Part shown: piece by piece, positions 45,901 to 58,095 of the stretch | How the letters are laid out: every line of letters starts with the position of its first letter | How positions within the stretch are numbered: the first letter of the stretch is position 1 | Source: Prostheceraeus crozeri | Taxonomy: Eukaryota; Platyhelminthes; Polycladida; Euryleptidae | NCBI GenBank assembly: GCA_907163375.1 | Contig: CAJQUW010004437.1 | Location: 62,001 to 126,000 of the forward strand | Direction of reading: 5' to 3' | DNA length: 64,000 nt | Notes under the pieces: model-generated | What the model saw: the letters and a program-made list of their open reading frames with translations, nothing else | The model's database searches: none | Told to the model about the DNA's origin: nothing | Program-made: the position numbers and the translations under genes

Positions 45901-46858
45901 TTTTAAAATCGCTCTCCTGAAAAATTTTGAAAAAAATTGAGTCAGATTTCACATTTTCAGTCGCGTATATCTTCGGTTCTAGATCAAATTTTGACATCCG
46001 GTTTTTTTTCAAATGAGAAAAATGAATCTCAGATTTTCAGAATATATTGAATTATAAAAATCCGAAAAATTTTCGAGAAAGGTGTTTAATAGATTTCGTG
46101 CCATATGATTGGTATGTAGCGATACGAATCATTCTATCTGTGATTGGCTGTTTTACGATGAAATACGAGTTGTTGGTATGTTTTATACGAGACCCTATGC
46201 AAATTCGTCCTGATTTGTATGCCTTTCCTACATGTAGAGCTTTAAGTCATCTGGCTAAGAAATTGTATATATTGCATACTACTTTCAAATAACTTCTGTC
46301 AGTAATATCAGTCATATACATTCCTATGGATGGCGTGGTATTTAGAGTATTTGATCTAGACGCGATTTTCTGTGAAATTAATGCCGTATCTCATTGTTGA
46401 TACTTGTTAATAACATTCACACCATTCATAAGCTCAGTTCCATGAACTAGTGTGATCAACATCTTTACAATAAAAAGATAACTTTCGAGCTGCCATGTTG
46501 ACTTATACGAGCCCCGTATATCTCAAACATAACTATATTTGCTTTCATGAATTATAATGTTTTTTTATTTCGGATTGATAAAATGCTCATTTTCCAACCT
46601 ACACAATGCATAAATGTTGATATTTATGAAATACCTTTTGACTTGTGTGTATTAAAATCGAATTCAGTATTGAAATTTTGACTCGCAAATGTCATCATCT
46701 TACTACTTACAAAACAGTAGTAAGTGCCATGCAACCTTTAAGCGATCTTCATTTATAAAATGCCTTAAATCATACGAAAAGCATACAAATAGATTCAAAA
46801 ATATACTAATTTTGGTATGCAACCTTCGCATGTGATTGGTATCGAGCGATTTACAGTG
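42956..46858 (+). mobile_element. CACTG-ended DNA transposon with 2-bp TSD
   Basis: The element begins CACTGTAAATCGCT and ends with the reverse complement of the same 14 bases. It is flanked by tg on both sides (42954-42955 and 46859-46860). The matching repeat at 53.7 kb shows the empty site with a single tg, so ends and TSD are proven. Subterminal catacga/tcgtatg motifs recur near both ends (43035-43105; 46140-46200, 46770-46830). CACTG ends suggest the CMC (CACTA/Mirage/Chapaev) group; a 2-bp TSD is reported for Mirage-like members. The transposase gene inside is broken. Confidence 0.9.
43466..45692 (+). pseudogene. Transposase-like protein of the CACTG element, broken
   Basis: The first exon probably starts at MDSLEGEDVLFG (43466) and ends near 43600 at caagaa-gtaaat. 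The acceptor would be ttttcatttcag at about 43944. Later reading frames (43967-44371, 44427-45182, 45052-45474, 45474-45692) need at least four frame changes. Features in order: CGCKNVNHFDPLT, LRSMTFNDRSLCIL, then SDVCDVCEAFRQK (possible zinc pair), LTIDFAQSVHLP, LQMDNCAGQNKNRFVMWFL, and GHTRCRVDSYFGNIKKRL. The three acidic blocks (TIDFAQ, MDNCAGQNKN, VDSYFG) suggest a RNase-H-like catalytic core. I recall similar blocks in animal proteins annotated with an uncharacterised domain (DUF7869-like). Function as transposase is inferred from its place inside the element. Confidence 0.65.
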
Positions 46859-47047
46859 TGGGTGAGATCCGTCGGTCTGGTAGGTAGTTTGTTACTAAAC
46901 CATATTGTGGCTGCCAAATCGGTTTGAATTTTGTTGGCTACTATCTAATTTCTTTTGTCTAAATTTCGCGGCAATGATGATTCGCTGCCAAATGATCCGG
47001 TAGCCATGGTCTTAAATTTTAGTGCAACTTTTATATATAGCTTACAT

Positions 47048-47568
47048 TGACTACTCAAATTACCTATAAATTAGCAGTAGTTGATTTACTACATATCTTT
47101 CAGTGGAATGTTCCAATCACCTATCAGTACGTCCACAGTCATATCAAACCCTTCCATGCCGACGTCAAATTGTGAAAATTACATGAGACGCCAAGCAAAA
47201 AGCGAAAAAACGATGAAATTTAAAATCTTTAGAATTTTATGTAAATCACGTAATCAGTTCCCAAGACTCATGCATGTCATATTTTAGGTTGTAATTATAG
47301 TACTACTGCTATGAAAACTTCCCGTTTCCCTTCCTATGATGGTCGAATCATTCGAAAAAACAACATAACAAATTTGAGAAAATATGTTCTCTTTTCTTCA
47401 GAATCTTGACGTCGAAAATGGCAAATTTAAATTGCAAAATCTGAATATACATGAATACGAAGCCATGAGATTACGAATACGCTCACATAATAATTTTGTT
47501 CTTATGAAAGCCGACATGTCTATCATATAACATGCCAGTCTCTAAAGCATGTGATGGCTTCGTAAGCT
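47048..47568. other. Spacer between repeat copy and piggyBac gene
   Basis: No gene recognised. The left end of the neighbouring piggyBac element could not be found here. Confidence 0.4.
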
Positions 47569-49359
47569 TCACAAGGGAGGCTTACTTTGACAGCCAGAAC
47601 ACCTGAATTGTGTGTCTCTGCGAATTGTCTGCTTTTGAAATTGCTTGCATCTCAACCTTGCTTTCTTACGTTGACCGTCATCACCAACAGGAATTTTTTC
47701 TGGGAAGTGCATCATTGTGATCTCCGCGTTTGGTCCGCTACTGATTCTGCGTCTCTTGGTAGGATCTGAAGCATGACCTGTGAAATGCACAATTGCTGCC
47801 TCTGTGAATTTCAATAGCGATGGTCTGTGGACGTTCTGTTCATGGATATAGCGCAAGAAACCATTGAGTAACAGTCGTTGAAGAAAATGTATTCCCATCT
47901 TCTTGAACCAGATTTGGGATTTGTTGACAGCACTGTATGGAGCGAGCTATTGGTCCGTTAGATCGACTCCACCCATTTTCAAGTTATAAGCTTCAATGGC
48001 AGTGGACCGGCTGTAGTTGACCGCCTCTTCTTGACCCCTTAATCGCCTCGTCTTTTGAAGAACATCAGCATCATCCGCAGTAGATAAAAGGTAGACATCC
48101 TTGCGGTCACAGAATTTGATGGCCAACAGATGATCGTCTTTGACCATGAATGATATTCCCACGTTTGGCAGTTTTTTCTCCTGAGGCACTTTTGGAATAC
48201 CACGGTGCTTGTTCACAGTTCCTCGCATGAATGTCTTTCGGGAATATAGGCATTCCGCCAGGCGAATACTGCTGTACCAGTTGTCTAGTGTGATCGTATG
48301 CCATTGGTCAAGGAGCCCTGCCTCTTTGAGCAGGTGCACAACCACCAGTTCACTTTTCGATAACGAGTCTGTATCCGGCTCATTGAAATCAAGAGTTGTT
48401 CGTGCTCCCTAATATACTTCATAGGCTGGCATGTAGCCAAGACAATCACAAAGAATATAAATCTTTATGTCGAATCTACCTCGTTTGCTGCGGATGAACA
48501 TTTTAAAACAAAGTCTTCCTTTGTGAAGTAACAAGCACTCGTCCAGAGATAATTCCATACCGGGTTTGAAATTGCGACAGATTTGATGAATTTTTTCTTC
48601 CAGTTGGAAAAGATGGCTGTTTCGGTTGTTTGATTCAACCAGATTAGGATCCGAAAATTGAAGGAAGCGGTAAATGGCCCGAAACTGGTTTCTTGACATT
48701 ACTGTGGCGTAGTAGGGCGTGTTCATAATTGGTTCCGTTGACCAATATTCGTCGATAGTGGATTTCTTGGTTAGGGGCATGGCTGACAGAAGTCCGAAGA
48801 ATTTCTTCATTGTTGCGACATCTACCACTTTCCAATCATCTACATCTGCCATATTGGCTCGCTGATTAGTCCTATTACATAGTAGTTGAAACAGTCCATC
48901 AGGAAGGAAAGCACTAATACACCCAGTCACTTCAGTTGATTGCGGCACAGTCCAGCCGGTCACGCCTTCGAAAGAATGATCAGGGTGAGCATATTCATCA
49001 ACTTGGACGAATCTCCAGTTGTCATTTGCATTCTCTCTGCTCTCTTCATCAGTTTCTTCACTTTCGCTGCTGATGCTGCTGGAGTCACTTTCAAACTGTT
49101 CCGTAGGGTCTGCATCGTAGTCATCGTGCTCGGGTTCATCGTCTGAACTATCATCGGTGAACCCAAAGCGGCGAGGAGGAACAACGACTCTCTTAGGACG
49201 AGCAGTTGAAGATGTTGCCATATCAAAACCGATGTCTTTCCAATCGAACGGAAGCGATCTGACTGAATGATTCATCATGCACACTTGACTAACAATCCCT
49301 CTGTGATGACCATAGCTTCCAACGCTATTGATTAGTTTATCCCAATAGAAAACGGACAA
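47569..49359 (-). pseudogene. piggyBac transposase, broken in three pieces
   Basis: Three minus-strand segments make up one transposase. 49359-48409: an acidic N-terminus (DDSSDDEPEHDDYDADP), then the DDE domain with YRFLQFSDP and MELSLDECLLLHKGR (first D). 48345-47947: ITLDNWYSSIRLAECLYSR (second D), MRGTVNKHRGIPK and YNLKMGGVDLTDQ (third D). 47898-47569: C-terminal part with a cysteine-rich RLRCKQF and TQFRCSGC. All three catalytic aspartates remain, but stops and frame changes at about 48410-48350 and 47946 inactivate it. The protein would cut at TTAA and transpose without leaving a footprint. Confidence 0.93.
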
Positions 49360-49544
49360 TAGAAAACGGCCGACAGCGCAGAACTCGTGTGGTCGCTCTA
49401 TGGGGTGTTATCTCAAACAAGGACTTCTAAATATAGAACTGATGTCGGTACTATATTTAGAAGTCCTCGCCATAACGCCAGAACAAAGTTAGAGTTAGTT
49501 ATGTACACGCCACAAACAGTACTGGCTCCATGGATTCAATCACG

Positions 49545-49617
49545 CTATTTGACGCCATATGGCGTCATGGCGTCCGCTGTTTGACGCCATATGGCGTCAT
49601 GGCATGGAAGAGGTTAA
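49545..49617 (-). repeat. Terminal repeat of the piggyBac element and TTAA site
   Basis: Read on the minus strand the end is TTAACCTCTTCCATGCC, a typical piggyBac terminus, with TTAA at 49614-49617. Just inside, the palindrome gacgccatatggcgtc occurs twice about 30 bp apart, a plausible transposase binding repeat. The opposite end was not found, so the left side may be truncated. Confidence 0.8.
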
Positions 49618-52427
49618 ACAGTCACATTAATGCTTTGGGCGTTTACTAGGCCGACGCTTCCAAGACATCGCCCAGCTCATTTCCAACCAATGACGGCGCA
49701 TTAGGTAGAAATCTCCACTACTAAGTATTTGGTGCATCTTTTTGCGCATTGACATTGCAATCGCTAAATATTTCACTCCAAGTTTTCTACACTGTCAACT
49801 GTACGCAGCCAAACCGATGACATGCTTTCTACCAAATGCTTTACTTCTTTTGGTTTTGTTGCGTTGTTGCCATAGAGTAGGTATATTAGGTAGAGTGGTA
49901 ACTCCGCATCTATTAAATCCCCAATGTGTAAACACTTTCGATTTCATCAAATGAACTCGAGGGGATATAATTGGTAATTGTTACCAAATGTGAGATATGC
50001 AAACTTTTGCAGTCTCAAAGAATTTTTTTGAAGAAACTGCCACGGAATTGGGTGATCATGATTGTAATGCAGAAGCAATTATGGAATTTTACAGATTCTC
50101 AGTGGTATGACACCCTTGTTGATTTAATGTTTGTTAAATTAGCAATTCGATATATTCTTATTATGCTAAACCTAAGAGTATTTTCTTACACGTGATCATA
50201 TCACAGGCAACCTGCTACTGGCAGAGCTAAATCATATAATCAAAGACAATGATTTCAATTAACTTTGAAAGATGTAAATGAGTCCACCACTATTCATATT
50301 CAAGAAATGAAACTTGAATTTAGTGAGTGACAAAATCATGCCGATGAAAATTGAATTTTTGAACTTTTTTAAATTTTAGCCAAGAAAGCACAAATAGGAT
50401 CGCAACTTTTTCATGAAGACTTCCATTATAATAAGGTTCATGACATCCCATTGATAATCAGCATAATTTCCGTTTTGTTAGGATGCTTGTTGGCAGATAT
50501 TCATTCTTTTTGATATCCAACTTGTTTCACACTACTTATGAAGTGGCTTCATGTCGGCAGTATATAAATTGGCAAAATTTTAGCCTTTTAAAAATTGATC
50601 AAATAATTGTTTGGATCGCAGGGACGTAATCTACGCAAAAAACTGAATCTTATGATGTAAAAATTTTCACTGTATACAGATACTTTTTTGAGTCGATACT
50701 CTACCTATATATCCTTATTCTATGGTTGTTGATAACTAGTGGCATCTACCAGACCTGTATGGCGCCTACCAGATGCTTCCCTTTCTTCGACTCGCACAAG
50801 TATTAATAAAAAGTATACCTAACTGCAAGATCGAATATTTTCCATAATATTGTATCATGAATGATGCCAAATTTCTACCACTAGAAGAGTTGAAATAGGC
50901 CTACATGCTATCGATCATTGTTTATCCGATTGTTATCTGAATTCTCCATGGTCAATTTCATGGCCATTTCAAGTTTTGCTTGGGTGATATCATATGGTTG
51001 ATAATGCGACTGTGTTCAGGCTCTATGGTGGATTCCTCTCTACCCAAGAAAAAGAATTATGGTTTACTTTCTAAACTGTCTTAAAATATATTAACGTTGG
51101 CAATTTCCAATGCTTTGTCATGATTAACATGGCGATTTCCAAAATTTGCAGTGGAATGATTTATAGCATATTTCAAATTTTAACTTTATTCTCTACTAAC
51201 ATTTTGAAGTTATTTTCATGAAAATTTAACAGCCGTGCAGCAAGCAACTTTTAAATTTTGAGTTTTACATGTGAGAGATTCGTACACATTTTTGAAGCCA
51301 CATCTATGCTACTCCTTGAATGATGCACATGGCAATGCAAAGCATGCATTGCGAATTATTTCAGGCACTTTTTGCGGGTTATAAACGTCTGCATTCCATA
51401 AATGTGATACTCTCAAAAATGATGTTTCATAGCCGCATAGGCCCTATATCATAGACAGATAAATGAATGTCAAATGAAAAGGTTACAAAGGGAAATGTTT
51501 CTATACCTTTATTAATATGTGAGTGGTTACTCAATGACAGCCATTTAACAGCCTAAATTTCCAGATGTGTTAGCAATAATTTTTAAACAGACTGGCTATT
51601 TTTGTTCATTCATAGAATCATAAAATCTTTGCATTGTGAAAAAGATGTCAGGAAGTTCACATTGTCAGCCCATTTTCACCAAAAATTTCTATCGTATCTA
51701 TCTTGAATCTCTGCATGAGAGTTCAATTGTTTTCGTGAGGTTTTTCACCTAAGAAAGTGACACATCTGCTAATTTAGTCAATGAAACACCAGACTTCGCA
51801 TGGCATAATGTTCATAAAAATTGAATTACAACTCCAACGAGAATTTTGCGATTTAAAATATGGTGATCTGAGGCATTTTGTCAAAATACATCGCTCTTGC
51901 GTTGCATGGTACTCAATACTGCGTTATATGTAGTAAACTATTGACGCTTAAGAGTCAAACTTACAATAATAAAATTCGATTATATTGCACGGAATTCTAA
52001 AAGATTTTATAGATAGTCAATAAGTTTTCAATTATGAACAAAATGCATTACGTAAATTTCAAATTTAGCTAACAATCAATCCAAAATGATAATACATTTT
52101 CAATTGATGAAATAGCAAATACAATTATGTTTGAGATATATAAATGAATGCTGCAGTAAAGTTATCTTTCAATCCAAATAAATTAAGTCATTTCAGTGAA
52201 TGGAGTTGAGCATTTACGGAGTTGGGTGGAATGAAGTGATAAGCTCTTAATTCTATTCCACACGACTTCAGAAAGGTCAGCCACTTTTCATGTTTAATAG
52301 CATATGAAATACGACTACCGCTTAAAATTGTGCGTCAAATCTATTGCTGTTGACGATGTATAAGTAGTGAGTATAAGTTAATGTTAGTACATGTATAAGT
52401 AGTAAATATAAGAAGGGGTCGGACGTA
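49618..52427. other. AT-rich spacer, nothing recognised
   Basis: No motif-bearing ORF. The region lies inside the inverted repeat pair at 42.9 and 53.7 kb, so it may be the non-coding body of a composite element. Confidence 0.4.
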
Positions 52428-53571
52428 TAAGGGGATAGGCCCTAAGCCATTTTTTTCAAAAACAGAGATATTTCACCCCATGTTATGTTATATCTGGATG
52501 CTTCTTTTGGCTGAGTTATACGATGATTGGAGGTTTTCTCATATGGTTTCCAGAAAGTGCATAAAGGGATAGGCCACATAATACAGCATGAATAAGGGGA
52601 TAAGCCACTATCTGTACTTTATTGTGCAAGGTCCAAAGCAAGAAATGGGCCATCAGGTCGTTGGTGGGTGGTACAATGATCGGTTGCAACCTGGCGAAAG
52701 AGAAAAAGTTCAAAAGCAGCACCCATGTCTTCCTTCGAACAGGCCGCACACTTATTTATGTGATCGAGACTTCAGCAACATGGAAGAATCGAGTCGAAGA
52801 AGAGAACACACGTATTGATTGTTCTCTGGATGGGCCGCAAGGATCTTCTCCGTTAATAGGGTTCAAGAATAGACGTTGACACAAGATTTCATTAAGACTT
52901 CCGACCTTCCAACGTAAACATAGGGTTTTCAAAGCCCAAGTTTTCCGATTTGACGATGAAAATCCAGGAAATACGTCGCTTAAGGTCTCCAAAGATACTC
53001 CTTCAAAACACGTAATGTGAACTAAAATAGAACAGTTTTTACAAAGGTAAGAACAAATTTAGATCAATCTAATCTAAATTTCAAAGTTGATTTTGATCTC
53101 TAATATTGATCTTTAATTTTAAAGCTGAATGCCGTCAATTTTCTGAAAAATAGTGATCGTGTACTGAAACGTTTAAGTTTTGATAAAAGTGACAACGTGA
53201 ATAAAGATCTTTTTGAAATAAATAAATTGACTTAAACGAAGGGATCAAATTAAATGCTGCTTCAATTAACATTTTTTGAATGACAATGGATGTATAGTGA
53301 ATGGGAGAACTTAAACAAAATTGCTTCAATATACGGCAGTTTTAAGCAAAATTGCAAAAAAGCAAAATTGGGTTACATTTTCATTTGGCCGCCTGTATGA
53401 GATGACTTCGTGCGTCATAATCTTCGCTACTTGATTAGCTGATAATTCGTACGCATAGGCTCGCAACCTCTGATGTTCAGGGAACCAGCGTACATAGCTT
53501 TTGCATGATGATACTTCAAAACCTTTAAATTGCTCTCCTGTAAAATTGCGAAGGTGTGGCTTATCCCCTTA
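52428..53571. repeat. Region bounded by taaggggataggcc motifs
   Basis: taaggggataggcc (52428), aaagggataggccac (52564), taaggggataagccac (about 52593) and the inverse ggcttatcccctta (ending 53571) recur. The outer inverted pair could be short terminal repeats of a MITE of about 1.1 kb, but no TSD is clear. ORFs inside (52588-52879) have no recognisable domain. Confidence 0.35.
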
Positions 53572-53589
53572 TTCGCCCAAAGCCCTTCA

Positions 53590-53831
53590 TAAGCTACATA
53601 TGAAAACGTCCAGTAAAAGTTAATACCATGGCTACCAGATGATCTGGTAGTGAATCATCATTGCTGCGAAAATAAGACAAAAGAAATTAGATAGTAACCA
53701 ATAAAATTCAAGGTGATTTGGCAGCCACAATATGGTTTGGTATCAAACTACCTACCAGACCGTCGAATCACACCCAGGCGGCCGTTACGAGTTGAACACG
53801 TTCTCGTAGCCAAAAACGCCAAGCCATCTTC
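53590..53831 (-). repeat. Right copy of inverted repeat pair
   Basis: Reverse complement of 42900-42955 plus 46861-47047. It supplies the uninterrupted sequence (ccgcc-tg-ggtg) that proves the TG target duplication of the CACTG transposon. Minus-strand reading from about 54000 into it stays open for about 75 codons and ends in LRERVQLVTAAWV then stop, a possible C-terminal coding remnant. Confidence 0.75.
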
Positions 53832-54306
53832 ATTTGGACGATCTCCTCGGTGTCAATTCTTTCATCAATGAACGATTGCTTTTTGCAAATGATCTTTTGA
53901 AGAGCATAGATTTTGATGATTACGTTGCAGATTTGTGGCCCAGCGGTACAAATATCTATTGATTTGCACCCTACAGGTTGCAGGCTACCTTATAATATGT
54001 CTAAGAGAAAATTTACGAAAAATTCGTCAAAGATTTCTATTTGAATATTCATTATCAGCACTTTATCTTCACCCTAATTTTGCTATGACAGTGTAAGGTA
54101 GATGTATATTCAATACACGTTTACCGCATATGAATGAATACCGACTAAAAAGCATACAATTCTGTAGCGCATTTCTCGCTGAAGTGAAACGTAAATATTG
54201 TAATTGAATTAAGACACGATCACGGTGAAAAAATTGAAGGATCCAGGAAACGGAAGATGCCAAAGTTAAGTAACTGCTCTAGGGGCTAGAATCCTGTAAA
54301 TCATCA
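53832..54306. other. Spacer left of the Gypsy relic
   Basis: It includes a degenerate tRNA-like stretch at about 53930-54000 (tggcccagcggt, aggttgcaggc) that may be a SINE fragment; this is weak. No LTR for the adjacent relic was found. Confidence 0.35.
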
Positions 54307-56284
54307 TTGAACCCAGAATTTTCATGCCAACATCAGATCTGCGGCGTCTCGACAAACAGGCTCCATTACCACGAACTTCATCGTCAATCACCGGGGTTAC
54401 TAGTCATCGGCTCCGAGTCATGGGAAAGATTACTGCACAGGTCAACACAAGTAACGGCTCGGTTCAACTGCCCATGCTTATTACACGAGATGTTTCTAAG
54501 GTACTAGGACTTGACGGTCTATGCGCATTAAAAATCTAAGTCGTCCTCAATGCAACCATCAGCCCTACCATTCCGTTTTCCTCAACAATCCGGGAACTCA
54601 TACAACAGTGCACTAACCATACTGGTGGTGTAAATATCCAGCCAGTAACACTGGAATTCGTCAGCAAACCGAAGTTTTACCGATCTTGACAATGGTCTTC
54701 GCGGTCCAGTTCAAGAAAATTTGAAGCAAATGGTTGCTGATGGCATCCTTAGACCGGCTGAATCATCTGCCTGGGCTACTCCGATTTTGACCTCGATTAA
54801 ACCGAATGGACAATCAGGATTTGCGGCGATTATCGCGTGACCGTCAATAAGCGACTGCGGCAAACTGCAGCAACAACGACACCTGTAGGCCATATGTTTA
54901 ATGGGCTCGCGGGCAAGCCTTTCACGAAACCTCCCTCACGAATTTCTCCAGATTCCGCTGGATCAAAAGGACAAAGAATTGACCACCATTAATACACCAT
55001 GGGACCTGCTTCAATACTAGAACTAACCTTTCGACCTGAATGCTTCTCCAGGCATATTTCAAAGGGTTATGGACATAGTCATCCACGAATTGGAGGCTGA
55101 ACGAGCTTACCAAGACGATCCGATGGTGTCGGGCAGCAATCAGGAAGAACACAATCAACGATTGCACTCGCTACTGCAATCATTGTAAAGTTTCAACGTT
55201 CGAATCAATGCAAACAAGTCCGAAAACAACTTCTCAGTCAAGAAGTTAAAATATCTCGGATACGTACTGGACGGCGTCGGCATCTCCGCGGATACCAACC
55301 GAATTAAGTCTCTCAAAGAAGCGCCACGACCTGACACTGCATCAAAGTTGAGATCTTTCTTGGGCTTCGCACAGTTTTATTCAAGATTTGTGCCAACTTC
55401 AACCACATCACGCAGGCACTATATCAGATGCTGAACGACTTTCAATGGACAGCCAAATCTAAGAACGCGTACAACCATCTCATGAATCAACTCTTGCATG
55501 CTCAAGTTTTGCGACCTTTCACCATGGGACGCCTAAAAAGGTTGATGGTAGATGCTCCCGAATACGCCGTGGGAGCTATACTAAATCAAGAAGGGCATCC
55601 AGTCATTTGCGTGTCAAGAAAGTTGAACACCGCCGAACTCAGTTATTCCCATACAATGAAGGAAGCCTTAGCCATCCACACAGCAGCTCAAAGTTTATAC
55701 AAGTACCTCTACGGCCACCGTTTCACGATCGTCAAAAACAAAGCAACTTTCAGAATGTTGCAGAGTTGGGCTTTGGACTTGAGCGGCTACTCGTACAGCA
55801 TGAGCCACCAACCCGGAAAGAAGATACCTACCGCCGACTACCTTTCCAGACACTCTGGTTTTGAGGAACCGTCTTCAGACACAGTTAACTTCGTAAAGAG
55901 TCTGCCAGTACCAAGAAACAGCCTGATTCTTCTGCATTCTACGGTCCTGTCATCGCTGCACTAAATGGAGCCCGGTCTTTGTCTGCCAAGCGACGATTTC
56001 CTGTACTTTACGCGAATCGTGAATATTTGCACACTACTACAGATGGCGTGATCGTTTTTCAAGAAAGGCCTGTCATACTTCCAATTCTGCGCCAAAGCTT
56101 CCTTGAGCATCTGCATCCGTCTCACTTGGGGAGAGACAAGATGGTTTCCATATCTCGTCCTGTCTGTTGGAGACAGAAAAAAAATAAACGTTGATATCCG
56201 CATGCTTGTCGAGTATTGTCAACGATGTGCAAAGAAACCCAGGACTCATACCAACAACGCACTTTGGCTATTACCGTTCCAACC
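54307..56284 (+). pseudogene. pol: Second Gypsy pol relic: PR, RT, RNase H, start of IN
   Basis: The protease C-terminal part appears first (SVQLPMLITRD, VLGLDGLCALKI). RT follows in several frames: RGPVQENLKQMVADGILRPA, SSAWATPI, GIFQRVMDIVI, the active-site box as AYQDDPMV, KKLKYLGYVLDGVGI, and LRSFLGFAQFYSRFVP. The RNase H ORF is 55428-55964: LMVDAPEYAVGAIL (D), SYSHTMKEALAIHTAAQSLY (E), then YSMSHQPGKKIPTADYLSR. The D of the usual TDH box is changed (FTIVKNKATFRML). The integrase zinc part (HLHPSHLGRDKM, VEYCQRCAKK) is cut by a Tc1 element. It is older and more decayed than the 5.3-29 kb element and belongs to a different Gypsy lineage (YQDD type). Confidence 0.9.
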
Positions 56285-56286
56285 TA

Positions 56287-58093
56287 CAGTATGCGACAGC
56301 AAGTTGGCAACATCCCGCTTGAACTGTAAAATCCAGGAATTAATCAACGTTTAATCTATTTTGTTTATCATCAACAACAAAAGACCGAGCTGCTATGACT
56401 ATTATGTATTGTAACTTCACAATAGAACCCAACGATACACAAAAACAACAGGTAAGATGATAAAATGATCAAAATCTAGTATGATGTCCTTTCGACTGGA
56501 TCACATTTCAGGTATCCTGAATTTCATCGTCGTGATACCAGGTGTCGAGAAACGCACGAATGATTTCAGACTTGTTCTTTGGGCGCTTCCGTATTATTCG
56601 TCGCTTCATGATCGCCCTAAGGTTTTCGATTGGATTCAAGTCCGGTGATGAAGCCGGCCAGGACAACAGCGGATTCCAGCATCGTCGAATCGCTTCATGG
56701 ACTTCCTGCTCACGTGGGAGGGTGCATTATCTTGCTGGAAGTAACCATTGCCTTCACCAAATAGTTCCAACATCTGCGGAATAACTCTAGAATTGATTAT
56801 TTTTTCAATGTATTGGTCACTATTCATCGTTCCGTCTACCATATGAACTCGGCCGGTCCCGTACCAGCTCAAGCATGACCAAAACATGACTTTCACAGGA
56901 TGCTTCACCTTGCATTTATAATGGTCCGATGTAGGCTGATGACCATCCACAATCCAAACAAAGCGTGGACAGTCGTCAGAGGCCTCGATTATTGCCTCGT
57001 TACTCCATAATACTGTTCGCCAGTCCTCATTAGTCCACGCCTCGTGCTCATTTGTCCACTCAAAACGAGCCTTGACATTCTTTTCCGTTAAGAATGGCTT
57101 ACTCTTCGGCCTCACTGCAATGCATCCAGCCTCATTCATCGCGCGTTGTACCGTTCTTAATGAGACCGAGTCTCCAAATGCACCCAACTGTTCTTGAATG
57201 TCCGATGCTGTAGATCGAGGGGATCTAACGATGAGGTTTCGTACGTGTCTAAGATCACGATCATCGAAATGTTTGTTATGTCCGCCACAGTTCTTGTAGT
57301 TTGTTTCGTAGTCTCCAGTTTCTTCATATCTTGTTACGACTTTGCTAACCGTGAACACATTCACCCATACGTCCTTCGCAATTTCACCCATACGTTTGGT
57401 GGTATGCTTGTACAGACTGGTAATCTCAATTATCTTCTTGCCTCGGTCGTCCATCTTGCGTCGAATCAGGCGTACAGTAGGGTATGAATTCTTGTGAATA
57501 ATATCATGGCAGGATTTAGTGAAATTTAAACCTGAATCAATAACTCCAAGCAGTCATCAACTACCATAGATATGAATCAATAACCGATAGAAATCATTCT
57601 GTATGAGAAAAATGACATGAGAGGAACATAGCACGTCAAAAACAAAAGTTGAAAATCAAAGCTTCTGATGACGAACCTGCCTTAACGCCAAACGTGTGGG
57701 TTGTCACCAAAAGAAATTTGACAGAGTTTTCTGTAGCCGTTTACAAAATAAAATCATTAATCATAAAATGAAGAAGATGTTTCGCATGTTAAGAACACGA
57801 TTACACGACTGACAGTATTGGGGTTTCGCTGCCTCTAAAAACCTAGTCGTAAATTAATAATTACAAGGACATTCAATAACTTAAGTAATCGAAAATGTCT
57901 GAAATATCTCAAAAGAGAAGCGGTAATATTTGCGTGGTACATCTAATACTCAATCGTACTATCATTTAATGTCTACTTTAGCCATATTTTACTTTAAGTG
58001 TCAGACAAGTTCATGTATAGGACTCACAACGTGTGAATGAAAAATGTTGAATGTACATATACGAGGGTGTTGCCAACTTGCTGTCGCATACTG
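56287..58093 (-). mobile_element. Tc1/mariner transposon in the Gypsy relic
   Basis: The 1807-bp element starts cagtatgcgacagcaagttg and ends with its reverse complement. It is flanked by TA (56285-56286 and 58094-58095). The Gypsy integrase reading stops on the left and resumes on the right, confirming insertion. The transposase lies on the minus strand. Confidence 0.92.
56508..57454 (-). pseudogene. Tc1-type transposase, frameshifted and with D-to-N change
   Basis: The 272-residue ORF (57454-56636) has the N-terminal paired-type helix-turn-helix region and FLTEKNVKARFEW. The first catalytic block reads VLWSNEAI where Tc1 enzymes have VLWSDE, so the first D is N (codon AAC). The second block YFQQDNAPSHVS is intact. 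A 1-nt shift near 56665-56690 puts the end in another frame, where SWPASSPDLNPIENL (with the E) and the tail to the TGA at 56508 are seen. Loss of the first D alone should abolish cleavage. Confidence 0.92.
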
Positions 58094-58095
58094 TA

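Larger units (their letters stand above)
42900..47047 (+). repeat. Left copy of inverted repeat pair (split)
   Basis: Segments 42900-42955 and 46861-47047 together match the reverse complement of 53590-53831 (gaagatggtttggc, cgtgttcatctcgta, cggtctggtaggtagtttg, ccatattgtggctgcc, caaaagaaattagatag equivalents). A CACTG-ended transposon split this copy. The pair may be the ends of one composite element of about 11 kb, or two independent insertions in opposite orientation. Confidence 0.75.

Noticed and set aside
52588-52879. Overlapping ORFs as a small gene
   Set aside because: No conserved motif, two frames compete, and the segment sits between repeated taaggggata motifs.
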